Of a stretch of DNA of 64,000 nt, positions 29,348 to 43,000 are shown piece after piece. This DNA comes from Echinarachnius parma. Taxonomy: Eukaryota; Echinodermata; Echinoidea; Clypeasteroida; Echinarachniidae. Below the pieces are notes generated by a model, which was not told the origin of the DNA, searched no databases, and worked only from the letters and a program-made list of their open reading frames with translations. Where the stretch lies: positions 1-64,000 of the forward strand of contig JBAMJV010011244.1 of NCBI GenBank assembly GCA_037951105.1, given 5' to 3'. Both the position numbers and the translations under genes were made by a program. Every line of letters starts with the position of its first letter. Position 1 is the first letter of the stretch.

Positions 29348-32300
29348 TCCTGGTGAACCCGGCTAAGCCGTCGGCGAACCCTGTTGAACCGCATGGGAAC
29401 CTTGTTGAACCGTGCGAGAACCTGTTGAGCCGTAGGTCAACCGTAGGTCAACCGTAAGTCAACCGTAAGTCAACCGTAAGTCAACCGTAAGTCAACCGCC
29501 ATCTACAAAATAGATCGGTATAAAAGACCGAAGCATAAAACAACTGCTCTATGCTTTTACATATTTATCCGGAGCACAGCACAATTCATAATTCACACCG
29601 AGAATAGAATTATAAATATGATGCATCATTTTACACATTGGATAAGTAATTAAACAAGAGATGTAATATTTCCTGAATATCAGTTTCTTCATATATGTTT
29701 AAAATAAAGAACAATTATATTAACATGTTTCTGTATTAATATTTGAAACATCAACTATTTAACACATCTCTTATTGAACCAAAATATACTCTCACATGCT
29801 TCATCATTCATAATCAATTTCTAAACATAATTATAGCATTCGCTATTACTGGTTCCATTTAGGGTTTCAGTTATCACATAATTATTTATCTTCTTTTCTC
29901 AACTCGCATTCTAGTGTAGCAAAATGCAACAAACATTTCATTTTGTATAATATTTTACAGTTAGATAAATAAGAAACAAATTATCCACTTACAGTTTGAC
30001 TGTCGAAACAAGCGTGAGTGTCTGGTCCAGGCATATCATGGTGGCTGGTGACTGTAGAAAACTAGTGGCCGCGCCTATTTAAAATGGCCGCCAAATATCA
30101 CATTGCCGCCTATGCGTACTACCATAAAACACACTAAATTAAGACTTTGCAAGAGCTAGACAAATCCATGTCCTTGCTCTGCGACTTCTGATCTTCAAGT
30201 AACGCTAATATGTCCCCAGGCCCATTAATTACCACGCCCCTCATAGCAAGGACGAACAACTATCTAAATTAGCATATCTATTATATTTCCCCTTACAAGA
30301 CCAACCCCTATCTGGGTAGCAACAGTATACAATGACTTAGGAATGAGCAAAATTTACCAAATAGCCATTAAATCAAATACCAACTATTTCATGAAAAGGG
30401 TTTCTCTCCCTCAGCAACAAGAAACTTAGAAGTTGTAACCCGGTAACCAACGAACAAAAGAATCACCATGCCTCACTGCATGGATGAATCAGGGAACTCA
30501 AAAGAGGACACATCACTTGTGTGCGTTCAACTGGCCTGGGTTTCTGGCCTGAATAGATACTTCAATAACAAAAGAAGAACTAATCCCATGACATGTGCCC
30601 TAAAGAGTGATCAATGTTTACAAACATCTAAAAGTTTGAAATGACTTGTAACAACCACTTCCTTCATCTTTCTTCCTTATTTCTCTCCCTCTCCCTCCGT
30701 TTCATTCCTCATTTCTTCACGCGCACGATCGGGATAGAATCTGACTTTGATTTTCTCTGTTTTCACTTATTCGTATTCCTTTTCTATGAAACTATCACAT
30801 TATACTGTATCACTCTCAATAATCTTACAATAAAATTGCTATATGATTGAAGTCCCTGTTGCAGAAAATGTTATATTCATCACCTTATTGCACATTAAAA
30901 AAAGAAGAACATATGCGCATTTTATTCACATGATCTGACTTATATTAATTGCAACTTTACAACTGATTGCATTTCACAGAAAACAAAATTATCAACCATT
31001 GCCTGTTTGTCCAAATGTCAACAAAGTTACTATTCTTCACTAATTACTAATTCTTTATACCTATCCATAATTATGGGTAGCCTACGGATGGTAGATTAAA
31101 TTGAAATAAGGAGCCTTTTAGAAAAGACGAATTGGAGGAAGAGATAATCTATACGGAAAGGAAGAGGTGTGATGAAGAAGAGAAGAAAGAAAAAAAAGAA
31201 ATGGCAGCCTGCCAAATTCACTACTTTGATCGATCAATACCAAACATTCAATCGATCACATCTATTCTTGATCGATCGAGAGAAAAAATAAAAATAAAAA
31301 CAAGTATTTATATAAATTAATTGTATTTTCTTTCTTAACACATCGAAACATGTACAATTCTACACATAAATGATAGTAAATTCAAAAGTCATTTTCAACA
31401 ATTGTCCATGTGCAACCACACTATCAATTTCGATTCGAAGTAACACCAAAAGCGTCCTTCCAACCTATAATGAATCGTCAGTATTTTATTATAATACTAT
31501 GCTGAGTTAATAATACTGTTATCACATATAACGAAACGGTTCTAGTCACTATTTAGCCGACGCCGTGGACGTACATGTGGGACTAAATCAAGCTACGGAC
31601 ATGTAGCTTAATTTTGAAAGAAGAGTCACTGTACGTGCTCTTCAATATGTCGATATCAAAAAGCAGATTTATTACACCAGGATCTCAAGTGACTCTAGTC
31701 GAATGTATCACATACAGTCAAACCTGTACTAGCGGCCACCTGTCTATAGCGACCATAGTTGGACTTCAACATTATGTAAAGACCCTTGTTACGTTGCAAA
31801 ATTATTAAACGATTTTTTTTTTTAACAGGTCTGTAATTTTGATTTTTTTAAATCGTTTTTCCTTTTATCAAAGAGACTTCAAAGTTTATATTGACACATA
31901 CAGTGTAACCAAGAATTATTTGGACACCTTGAAAAATCACTTTAATTTAAATGATGCTAGAACAAATTTTGAAGAAAATGTTTGGTAAAAAGCTGCCTAA
32001 AATGCATTGTATGTGTTTATTAGATGCTGCTTTGTTGAAATCAAGATAAAATATAAGACCATTTTTTAAAAATTATCAAAATAGTTAGTTTCCTATTTTT
32101 CAGGGTGTCCAAATAATTGTTGCGTACACTGTAGTTATTCGTATTTGGGCTCTTGAATTTGTTTATTTCCGAAGCTACAAATGGCTTTCCATAATTTCTA
32201 AGACTTGGTAGTTGGGATCTTTAATTTAACGTGAAATACCCCCTGGTCACAATGGACCTACGAAGGGCTCACGGCGAAAATGTAGGGATTTTGTGGCTTG

Positions 32301-32555
32301 TTTTGCGATGTTGTACGACAGTCCTACCAAGAAATGGGTTGAAATAAGGACTAACCCAATTTTATGCAACGACAGATCCACGAAATGTTTGTCTTAGACT
32401 GGTGTCGTGATAACATAAAATCAGTATTATTAATTGCAACTTTACAATTTATTGCATGTCACTCTGCAACAGAAAACAAAATTATCGAACATGTACCAGT
32501 TTATCCACATGTCATCAAAGTTCCTATCATAATAATAATAATAATAATAATAATA

Positions 32556-32594
<39 letters not shown>

Positions 32595-35500
32595 CAGTTC
32601 CTATATAGCGCATAGTATATGATCCTTATAATTCTTGTTTACCAATTCATAATTATGGGTAGCCTACGGGCGATATATTAAATTAAACTGAGGAGCCTCA
32701 AAGCAAATACGAATTGGAGGAACAGATAATGAATACAGAAGAATAGAAGAAGAAAAAAAAGGAAATGGCAGTCGGCCAGATTCACTACTATGATCGATCA
32801 ATACCTAACATTCAATCGATTACATCTATTCTTGATCGATCGAACAAATAAAAAACTAAAGCAACCAAGTATTTATATGAATTACTTGTATTTTCTGTCT
32901 TACCACATCGGAACATGCAATAGTCTACACAAACATGATTCTAAATTTAAACGTCATTTTCAACAATTGTCCATGCACATCCACACTTATCAATTTCGAT
33001 TCAAAGTAACACCAAAAGCTGCTTTCCAACCTATAATGAATCATCAGTGTTTTATATTATATTTCGCTGAGCAATTGTAAATTTATACACATACGTATAT
33101 CCGGTTCTAGTCACTATTTAGCCGACGCCGTAATTGGTATGTGGGACTGTGATTAGCTACCATAAGTAGCCAAATTTTGGAAGGAGAGCCACTGAAGGCT
33201 CTTCAATATGTCGATATGCAAAAGCAGATTTTTCCACCAGGATTTCAAGTGACTCAAGTCGAACGTATCACATAGTTGGACTTCAAAATTATGTAAAGAC
33301 CCTTGTAACGTTGCAAAACTATTAAACGATTTTTTTTTTTAAACAGGTGTATAATTTTTGATAAAAATCGTTTTTCCTTTTGTCAAAGAGACTTAAAAGT
33401 TATTGATGTGAAAAGTCGGCTCTTCAATATGTCGATATCAAAAAGCAGCTTTGTACAACAGTCTTACGTATCACGTAGTTGGACTTCAAAATTATCTAAA
33501 CACCCTTGTTTATACGTTGCAAAATTATTAAACTAGTTTTTTTTTTAACAGGTGTATAATTGTTGATAAAAATAGTTTTTCCTTTTGTCAAAGAGACTTC
33601 AAGGTTATTGATGTGTAATTTTGTGAAAAGTCGTAACAGTACTTATTTGTATTTGGGCTCTTGAATTTGTTTATTTCCGAAGCTACAAATGGCTTTCCAT
33701 AATTTCTAAGACTTGGTAGTTGGGATCTTTAATTAACGTGAAACTCCCCCTGTGGCCGAGAGCACGATCATGACCCAGGACCAGCCCTAGTTCCACGGAT
33801 CTCTAGATATGCTTACACGGGGGAATGAGTGAGGGCGGTATGTGTGCTCTGCTACGTTCTGTCGATGTGTATGCAATTCTAGCATATTGACATCGATGAG
33901 CCAATGATGCTAATTACCTTGGTAAATATCGCTGGTCCGTAATCGGGCTCCTGCCTCCCGGTCACAATGGACCTACGAAGGGCTCACGACGAAAATGTAG
34001 GGATTTTGTGGCTTGTTTTGCGATGTTGTACAGTTGACAGTCGTACCAAGAAATGGGTGTCGTGCGACGAAAAATCTGCCGTGGCTTGAAATAAGGAGTA
34101 ACCCAATGTTATGCAACGACAGATCCACGAAATGTTTATCTTAAGCCCGGCGCAGACCAAGCCGACTCGACCGGATCCGACTGGTTTTCAGTCAGGCTCG
34201 AGTCAGTTTCGCTCAGTCGGAGCCGATCCAATATGTTGAATCGGCTTCGAGTGACCTCCAGACTGACCCTTGACTGGAAAAACTGGAGTCCTGAGGCAGC
34301 GCATACTGACTTAATCAGGCTGAAAACCAGTCGGATGGGGGCGAGTCGGCTCTGTCTGCGCGGGCATAAGACTGTTGGTGTCGTGATAACATAAAATCGT
34401 ACGACATTCGTACGAAAAGCGACAAGTTGTGGATTCCCAAAATGGGTGTCGTACGATAGACCTGCGACATTTTCTGACTTATCTTTCTGTTCCTGCCTTT
34501 GAAGCATCTACGATTTAATTTTGACCACTTCAACGACAACTCTAGTTTCGAACAAATGTTCACCACGACAGAAAAAATGTACATTTCGTACCAACGACAA
34601 AATCATCGTGGGCTTGACAGCTGACACATGCCTGTGTTCAATACCACACAGAATAGATAATTTATATGGCGTCAAATGCATGTTTGTCATTGAGGAAATC
34701 ATTTTCTATCTGCGTTCAGTTTCAGAAGGAAAAAAAAATCATAACTAGCATCACTTTTTTTGTTACACCAGGGTGGTGAATTGCAGCATCTGGTGCACAT
34801 GGGTAAATGATCAATATTTATCCAATTATCATATGAGGTTAATCACACTATATTTCTGCACAATCGATGTGTTTGCAAGGTGTCGTATAGTCAATTCACA
34901 CTCGACATTGTATGATCTCCAAATTCCCCGGAGTTCGGTGTGAACCATGAGTGTTGGGTATCTCGAGACCAGTCTCGAGATCGCCATCAGTAATCTCGAT
35001 CTTGTTCTTGATCTCGGATATTTCTGATCTTGATCTCAGAGGTTCTGATCTCGATCTTGAGCTGCGGATCTTGGTCTTGATCTTGATCTCGGACTGTCTG
35101 ATCTATCTTGATCTCGAGACCAGTCTCGAGATCGGCATCAGTAATCTCGATCTTGTTCTTGATCTCGGACATTTCTGATCTTGATCTCAGAGTTTCTGAT
35201 CTCGATCTTGAGCTGCGGATCTTGGTCTTGATCTTGATCTCAGACTGTCTGATCCTGATCTTGATCTCGGACCCTCTGGTCTTGGACCCAACACTAGTAT
35301 GAACCCTTCAGAAATCTGAGTGTCAAATCAGTGGAATGTTTAGGGATACCCCGATTCTCTGGAGTCCGGTGTGAACCCGCCAGAGACGACCCCCAGCGTC
35401 AAATCAGTGGAATGTTTGGGGATACCCCGATTCTCGGGAGTTCGGTGTGAACCCGCCATAGACGACCCCATCAGCGTCAAATCAGTGGAATGTTGGGGAT

Positions 35501-38039
35501 CTTCTAATTCTCGTGAGTTCGGTGTAAACCCTCCTGAGACGACTCCGGTGTAAAATCAGTAAAATGTTGGGGGATCCCCCAATTCTTGGGAGTTCGATGT
35601 AAACGCGTTGCATTACATCCGCCAGCTGGGTAAACTGCACGCACCTGTAGCCTTCAATCATGTCAACTCGACATTCAGTTGTACCTCTCAACTTACTGCT
35701 ATAAAAAGTGACACGACAATTGTACTCCATTATGCTATATACTGCTGTAATTTGGATTGATTATTATACCTCTCAACTTCACGAAAAAGTTACGTTACAA
35801 ATTTTAGGTCATATAATTCTGCTCTTTATATTCACTGGATAATTTGCACTTGGAGTCAACGTAAACGTGTTTTCTTCATCTCGACATTCATTTGTAATCC
35901 TCAACTTGCTTTCGTGAAAGTTACATGGTGAACTGTATAGGTCTGTATTATCACATTGCTCTATTATTTCCACTAAATACTTTTTTCAACATAAAAGCGT
36001 TTCCTTCGTTTCTACATTCGTTTGTATACTTCTCAATTTGCATAAAACTTGCATGAGAAATTGTAGGCCTGTATCATTCTACTCTTTATTTCCACTGGAT
36101 ATTTGTACTTTGAGGCAACATATAGGCGTTTCCTCCAATAGGACTTTAATTTTTTACTTCTCAACTTGCTTTTATGAAAGTTACATGGTGAATTGTTGGC
36201 TGTTATTTCCACTGGATATTTGCACGTCTCAACTTCACATAAAAGTAGTGTTCCGCTATATATTGTAAGTCATATAATTCTGCTCTGTATTTCAATTGGA
36301 ATTTGTACTTTGAGTCAACCTAAATGTGTTTTCTTCAACTCGACATTCATTGTTTGTATTTCTCAATTTGAATCAAACTTGCATGATAAATTACAGGCCT
36401 ATATAATTCTGCTCTTTATTTCCACTGGATTATTTTGTACTTTGAGGCAACGTAATTAGGTGTGCATCCTCCAACTCGACATTCATTATTTTGTATTTCT
36501 CAAATTGCGTTCCTAAAAAATACGTGGTGAATTCAATTTGTTGGCCTGTATTTTATTATGCTTTTATTTCCACTGGATATTTGCACTTCTCAACTTTACT
36601 TTGAATCAACATAAAGGCATTTTCTTCAACTCGACATTCATCGTTTGCACTTCTCAACTTGCTTTCGTGAAAGTTACACGGTGAATTGTACGCCTGTATC
36701 ATTATGCTGTTAACCACTGTATATTTGTACTTTGAGTCAACATGAAGGTGTTTCGTACTAATTCGACATTCATTTGGGCATCTGAACTTGCATACAAATT
36801 ACATATTTGTCTGTGTGTAAATGTTACATGGTAAATTGTAGGCCTTTTATTAATAGTCTATAATTAGTCTGTTCTTTCGATTTGATATTTGTACTTTGGA
36901 GTCAGGTCAACATGAACGTGTTCCTACTCGGTATTTACTTTACTTCTCGACTTACATTAGAAGTTAGCCTACATGATAAATGTTAGGCCTATATAATTAT
37001 GCTGTTAATTTAAAGTGGCTATTACTTTGAATCAACATAAAGGTGTTACCTCCGACTTGACATTTATACGTGTACGTCTTATCTTTGCATAAATGCTAAA
37101 TTATATGCCATTCAAATTATGCTGGTATTTTCATTGGATATATTTGTACGGTAAATAAGCGTCAGCGTCACGGTTAATTATAGTGTTTAAAACGAGCCCC
37201 ACTAAAGCCTTAAAGGGGACCACCAGGCAAAGAACAGCACATTATTATATGTTTTGGTACCGTTTTCTGATATCAAATAGATGGTGATGCGTTTCCAATT
37301 TTTTTTTTTTCTTTCTGGAAACATATTTTTGTGAACTTGTTGATGGAATGGAATACTAAAGATGTTACCTTTCTTTAATAAGAATATTATGTTTGGGTGG
37401 TGGTACCCTTTAAAGGGATCTAGTATAACATTGTCCGAATCGTCAAATCCAATTGGAATGCTAGCGGTTCCCTCATACCTTGTTGTATTCGAGTTAATAA
37501 TTATGACAATAGAAGCATGGGACAGGTTTCAGTTTTTCGAATTTCTCTTTCGTTAAAATGATATTTACGATTGAAGTGTTCAGATGTTAAATTATCCACT
37601 GGACCGCGAAAACCGTGTACAAAGTGAGTACAATGAGTTAGTGAATATCACTTTGCATTTTTGCTCATTACTCGGCCATATATAACGTCCATTTAACTTG
37701 AAGTTTTCACACAACACCCAGTGGACATATCAGATAACAGCAATATACATTGTATCAACCACTCATCACTTTTTGCACATGTCAACAAAGTTACTAGATC
37801 CCTTTAAAGGGATCTATAGTAACTGATCTAGTCACCGATCTAGTACCTAGCGATGGTATTTTGCTTACTGTTGCCGACAAAGTGAGTACAATGAGTTAGT
37901 GAATATCACTTTGCTGTTCTGCTCATTACTCGGCCATATATAACGTCCATTTAACTTGAAGTTTTCACACAACACCCAGTGGACATATCAGATAACAGCA
38001 ATATACATTGTATCAACCACTCATCACTTTTTGCACATG
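29348..38039. repeat. 8,692-bp tandem duplication, copy 2
   Basis: Head-to-tail repeat of 20656-29347; all features annotated there recur at +8692. Examples: truncated LTR 29348-30653, hairpin-ended repeats 31212-31652 and 32777-33212, mariner-type MITE 31901-32131, Harbinger-like MITE 34145-34366, minisatellites 34950-35592 and 35640-37142, TTAA MITEs 37210-37413 and 37410-37807. After 38039 the sequence continues with the natural flank (TAACAAAGTTACTAGATCCC). Confidence 0.95.
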
Positions 38040-38065
38040 TTAACAAAGTTACTAGATCCCTTTAA

Positions 38066-38934
38066 GGGAAACCTAGCGCTGGCATTTTGCTTACTGTTAA
38101 CGATGCACAATTCCCGAAACTTCTATCATTGGTATCATCACTAATATTGGACATAATCAATGTTGTTACACCACTTTCATCTTTTACTGTGGCTGTCATG
38201 CTGCCTAAAGGGTACATATAAAACGTGATCTGAGCGTGCACTAACACAAGCGGGTTATGTAAGTACCGCTGACATAGCAGCAGACCCAACAATCTAGTCG
38301 CGAAATCCAGTATTCGCGCAAATATCTAGACCGCGTGCATTGAATTTTCTGTGATGTCATAGAACCCTTTCCGCGAACAAAGTCAAAGGTAATGACTTCC
38401 TCGGGATTATGTCACACTTAACGCCCATCCTCCATCGTTTCCAAATAATAATAATTGAATGTTTTTTAAATCGCGTTTAAAAGGTCACCTTCAAAGCTCA
38501 CCTTCAAAGCTCACCTAACAAATTATCCACTACCAATGATATATCAGTTTTGGTGTTTTTTTACGCTAGTGCTCCAACGTGTTTTATTGAACTTCAATGC
38601 TTCATTTTCCCCACAGAGTTCTGTTGTTTAGTTCTTTATTGGGTAAGACGTGCATCATGTTTATAGTCTGTCGCACATCACCGGATAGCGTTAACGGACG
38701 CCCGACGGAGCACAGAATTTTCAATCCGTTCGTCTCCGTTCGTATGCGTTTCTTGCCCATTTCGTTTTCGGCGAATACTTCTTATGCGTGAGTCACACGA
38801 GCTGACGTCTGACGAGCATGTACACTTTGTATGTTTGTTTTTTCTCTTCAGTTGGATGTGAGACTTCGTTCTGTAACATTGGGACATGTTTCTTATTTGA
38901 TTGGTGTCTGTTATGATATTGATCAAGTCATTAT
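38066..38934 (+). other. Region upstream of the transporter; no exon established
   Basis: No complete repeat is recognised. TATGC-GTGAGTCACAC at about 38783 would suit a splice donor of a 5' non-coding exon, and a similar GCGTGAGTCACAC recurs at 39393, so this area appears to be part of the same local duplications as the first coding exon. A promoter cannot be placed by eye. Confidence 0.3.
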
Positions 38935-39690
38935 AAGGAGTCAGAATAACAAGGTGACTACAAGTCGACTAGCGAGAGGAGTCAAACGCTGGTTCACGTT
39001 CATCTCCTCCCTCGATATTGAAACGCAGGGATCATTTTAACAGGTCATTAGTTTATTGTCAACTCTCACAGTCGTTTATTCTGTCAAAGTTAGTCACCTT
39101 GACATTTTGAACGCTCACCTCACCCAGTTATAGTAATGTACCATGTGTTTATTTCGCTTTATAGAGCTTTTATGAAAGTGTTTCAAAATGTTTCAGTGTG
39201 CTTATAATTATGCTTCCGTCCATCGTCCAGAGCTCATCATTGTTCATACGCAGGTAGCTGAATGTAATATGAATTCTTTCGAGGGAACCGAACACATACT
39301 ATAGTCATGATAGTGGAATCAATGTCTGAGATGAGTCAGTCAAACAAGGGACCTACCTTATAGCTGTCACATTTGTTTCTTCTTTTTTTTACTGCGTGAG
39401 TCACACAAGGATGCACAATGTGCGTGTTTGTTGTTAAAGATCACTCTCATCTTTCACCATGTTAACAGTTGGCATATTTTCTTCTCTTTTATTTGTTTGT
39501 GTTGATTTTCCATTTATTTATCAGTGACCCGAATTGAAGGGGTCAAAATGGAGGCGACTAAGCATTGACTGACCCGGGGAGTCAAACGCTGGTTCATCTA
39601 AACTAGCGTGTTCTTTGTCTCCTGCGTGGCGACTAGACATCGACTTACTCGTGGAGTCAAACGCTCTGGAATATCTATAGGAATATTTCT
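38935..39690 (+). repeat. Decayed tandem copies (echoes) of the first coding exon
   Basis: The exon core GAGTCAAACGCTGGTTCA of the real exon (39830) recurs at 38979, 39579 and, shortened to GAGTCAAACGCT, 39654. The 39535 copy also carries TATCAG-TGACCCGAATTGAA, GGGGTCAAAATGGAGGCGAC and a start codon like the real exon, but has an in-frame stop soon after (codon TGA in AGCATTGACTGA). The 38979 copy has lost the start codon. They keep acceptor-like sequence and exon edge but not a usable frame. Confidence 0.8.
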
Positions 39691-39798
39691 CATCTTCATC
39701 AGTGAACATAATCATTTTCATTTATTTACTTCGATTGTTTGATTTTATATTCTTTCTTTTCTTTGTTTGTATTAGTGACCCGAACTTAAGGAGTCAAC

Positions 39799-40000
39799 AT
39801 GGAGGCGAAAAAGCATCGACTAACCCGGGGAGTCAAACGCTGGTTCATCTTGACTGGCGTCTTCTTCGTCTCTTTCTTCGAGACCGGAACTGTGAGGTCA
39901 TTCGGGGTCATCCTCAATGATATGACGTCAGACTTTCAGTCGTCGACCGCGTACATCGGCACTATTATTGGCATGGCGCATGGCGCAACATATTGGCTAT
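39799..40000 (+). CDS. Transporter coding exon 1
   Basis: The start ATG (39799) has A at -3 and G at +4 and is preceded in frame by a TAA at 39787, so no upstream extension is possible. A likely acceptor TTTGTATTAG ends at 39775, suggesting an upstream non-coding exon. Encodes residues 1-67 plus one base: a basic N-terminus (KKHRLTRGVKR), TM1 and the start of TM2 (AYIGTIIGMAHG). Donor GTAAGT at 40001. Confidence 0.85.
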
Positions 40001-43000
40001 GTAAGTATCTATCTATATATATCCAATGTATGTGGTCTCTAAATACATTATTGCGCTCTAAATCCCGATCACGGGAAAACTGTTCGATGAGTCAATCACG
40101 CATATGTTTGTACGCATTGTGAGCGACATTTATTTATGTGATGATACGCTCATCGAAAAGACTCAGAGCGCAAGTGATTACTATTGTAAAGGCTTGGCGC
40201 TTGGCCACTAGTTAAATGAACAAGTTCGAGTGTTGATATCTCTCTTGCTACTATAGTATCAGCTACTTGAATTTGCTTTATTAAAAAACAGTTCATTACA
40301 TTTTACATTGGTGTCCCATGGGGCACAGGGGTGCATGTGCGCCCCCCCCCCCCCCCCCAACACCCCCTCCGTAGCTACGCCACTGGGTATAGCAAAAATG
40401 CTAATCAGCATGATCAGAAACGAATCATGTTTTATAATTGCTTAATTCGGACTGTTTATCTGGGTATTTTGTTTCGTTTTTAACCACCAATTGACAATTT
40501 AAACATAAGCACAACAAAAACGTCCCTCTAATTTGCAAAACAGCCAAACGTACTTATGAATTGACCCTTTGGATGGTGGAATTTTTCTGGGTATTGATAT
40601 AATTATCAGAAAGGATTAAATCGCTGATTATTTACTTGGGCGCATGCATGCCCTTTCCTGTGTAAAATTAAGAAGCATCATATTTCGTGAAACCAAAATA
40701 AAATTTAAGCCCATAATTACATCTACATTCTTGCCCGTCTTGGTGGTCACCTGTCTATAGTGGCCACTAAAAGCGATCCCTTGCAGAGTAAACAATGTTA
40801 CAGAACCTGTCTATAACGGTCACCTGTCTATTTTAGCAATTTTTCTTGTTCACTATACACAGGTTTGACTATAATTGTGTGAAGGCACCAAAAAGTTAAA
40901 TGACCCCGTGCCATTGGCTTTGTCGGTCGATATTGGCAATTTATTTATTAAAAAGGGGATGAAATCACTTATTACATGGCCTTTCCTGAGTGGTAAATTA
41001 GGACACATCCGATAATATAAAATTGAAAAACAAAAATGCTCCCATAATTACATTTACATGTAGGTGCATTGTATAGAGCCGCCAAACAGTACTTAAAGGT
41101 AACGTTGAGTATCGGTCAAACTTAACTTTAGTAACCAAAACCTGCACGATTACGGTACACTTTGGAAGTTACCAATACCGGTACTCAACGTTACCTTTAA
41201 GCGACCTCGTTTACTGGCTTTATCGCTTGTCGGTCGATAGTGGCCGTTTATTTATCAAAAAGGGTTCACAAATTTGCTGAAATCTATATTTGCCTTTCGT
41301 TGTGGGATCACTTTTCCACACCAGTACTCGCCCAGCTGTCCATTATCTCAGTACATTGTGTATAAACGAAATATCGGATATTATATATAAATCATCATAC
41401 AAACCACCCTTCATAAGTTTGTGCAATTGCAACCAAACAGTTGTACTGACGAATATAGAAATGACGGTGTTCCTATAATTGTTGCATTGATTGATTACAA
41501 CGGGTGTCTATCTAACCTACCTTAGTTTTTAGTTTGTTATTCTATCTTTCTGAACATCATTGTCGTCCCTATGATAGGTAAACAAAATATCCGAAATTAC
41601 AAAACAACAAAATACACTTCAAACTTGATTGAAACGGGAAAATGTCCGGCATCATTTATGCGAAACAACAACAAAATGTATTGACTGATATAGAAATGAT
41701 CGGGTTACTGATATTATTTTTTTCGAACACGTGAGAATCCAGCAGTCTTTCTGCCTTTCGTTTTGTGATTACTTTTCCACATCATTACTTGCACAGATGT
41801 CCGTATCTCAGTACATTATGTAAACGAAATGTCCGACTTAATAATTCAACGGACAAAATCTAGAAATGTTGAAATCTAGCCTTTTTTAAATATATATGTT
41901 TTGAATGTGGTATTCCATATCACTGTTATATTATGCCGATTTTTTTTCCTTCAAAGGTTGATAAAATATCCGACATTATAAAACAATGCAGCATTCGTGA
42001 TTATTTAGGGCAACTTAAACCAGGTGACGTCAATATTTGTGTATATTTAAAAAAAATTATGAAACCGAGCTTTCTATAATTTGCTTTTCGTTTCCTATAT
42101 TTACTTTGACATATCAATACTATGACATCTGTCTGCCAATGTCTCTTGCTCTAGGCTAAATGAAACATCCGATATCATCTGGTATATCATCTGGTATATC
42201 AATAAGCTGGTGTGCACAAAACTTATCAAGCCTCTTTATATGGCTTTTAATTGTGCACCCCCTTTTCGAAATTATTAATTAATATTTATTTTATTAACAA
42301 ATTGTTTGAATGGATAATATTGTAAATCTTGCTTTCATTTCTCTTCTTCTATGTGTCTGTTATTTTTGTATGCCGTTAATGTAAATAGTTTTAATGTTTT
42401 CGTTATTTTTGTTGAATTTTTTTTTTGTATATGAATCTTTGAAATCATGAATTTGAATTTGAATCGGAATAAATGCTCAAATGGATCAGGAGAGGGAGTA
42501 GGAAGTACATGTCGGGTGCGGATTAGTCTGGTAATCCCGACACAGACAGAGCCGACCCGATCCGACTGGTTTTCAGTCAGGCTAGAGTCAGTTTCACTCA
42601 GTCGGAGCCGATCCAACATGTTGAATCGGCCTCGAATGACCTCCGACTGGTATTTGACTGGAAAAACCGGAGTCTTGAGGCCGCAGCGCACACTGCGTTA
42701 ATCAGACTGAAAAACAGTTGGATCGGGTCAGGTCGAGTCGGCTCTGTCTGCGCCGGGCATTAGTTGCGAGCCAAAAATATAACAATCTTATAGATGAATT
42801 ATAACAGGAATATACGCGCTATATACAAATTCAAACATGATTAGTATATATTTATCATTAATTGTCCACGTGGTCATTTATTGCAGCAATTTCAACCCGT
42901 TGATATGATAACTGCAATTCCAAAAACCCATTTAGTTCGCAATCCGATGTGAATAGTGCTTTCTCGTCTTTTCTGCAATAAATTTTGTTCTAAAAATGTA

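Noticed and set aside
38678-38926. Minus-strand open frame with basic composition upstream of the transporter
   Set aside because: No family signature, no splice sites in agreement, and the region overlaps local duplications.
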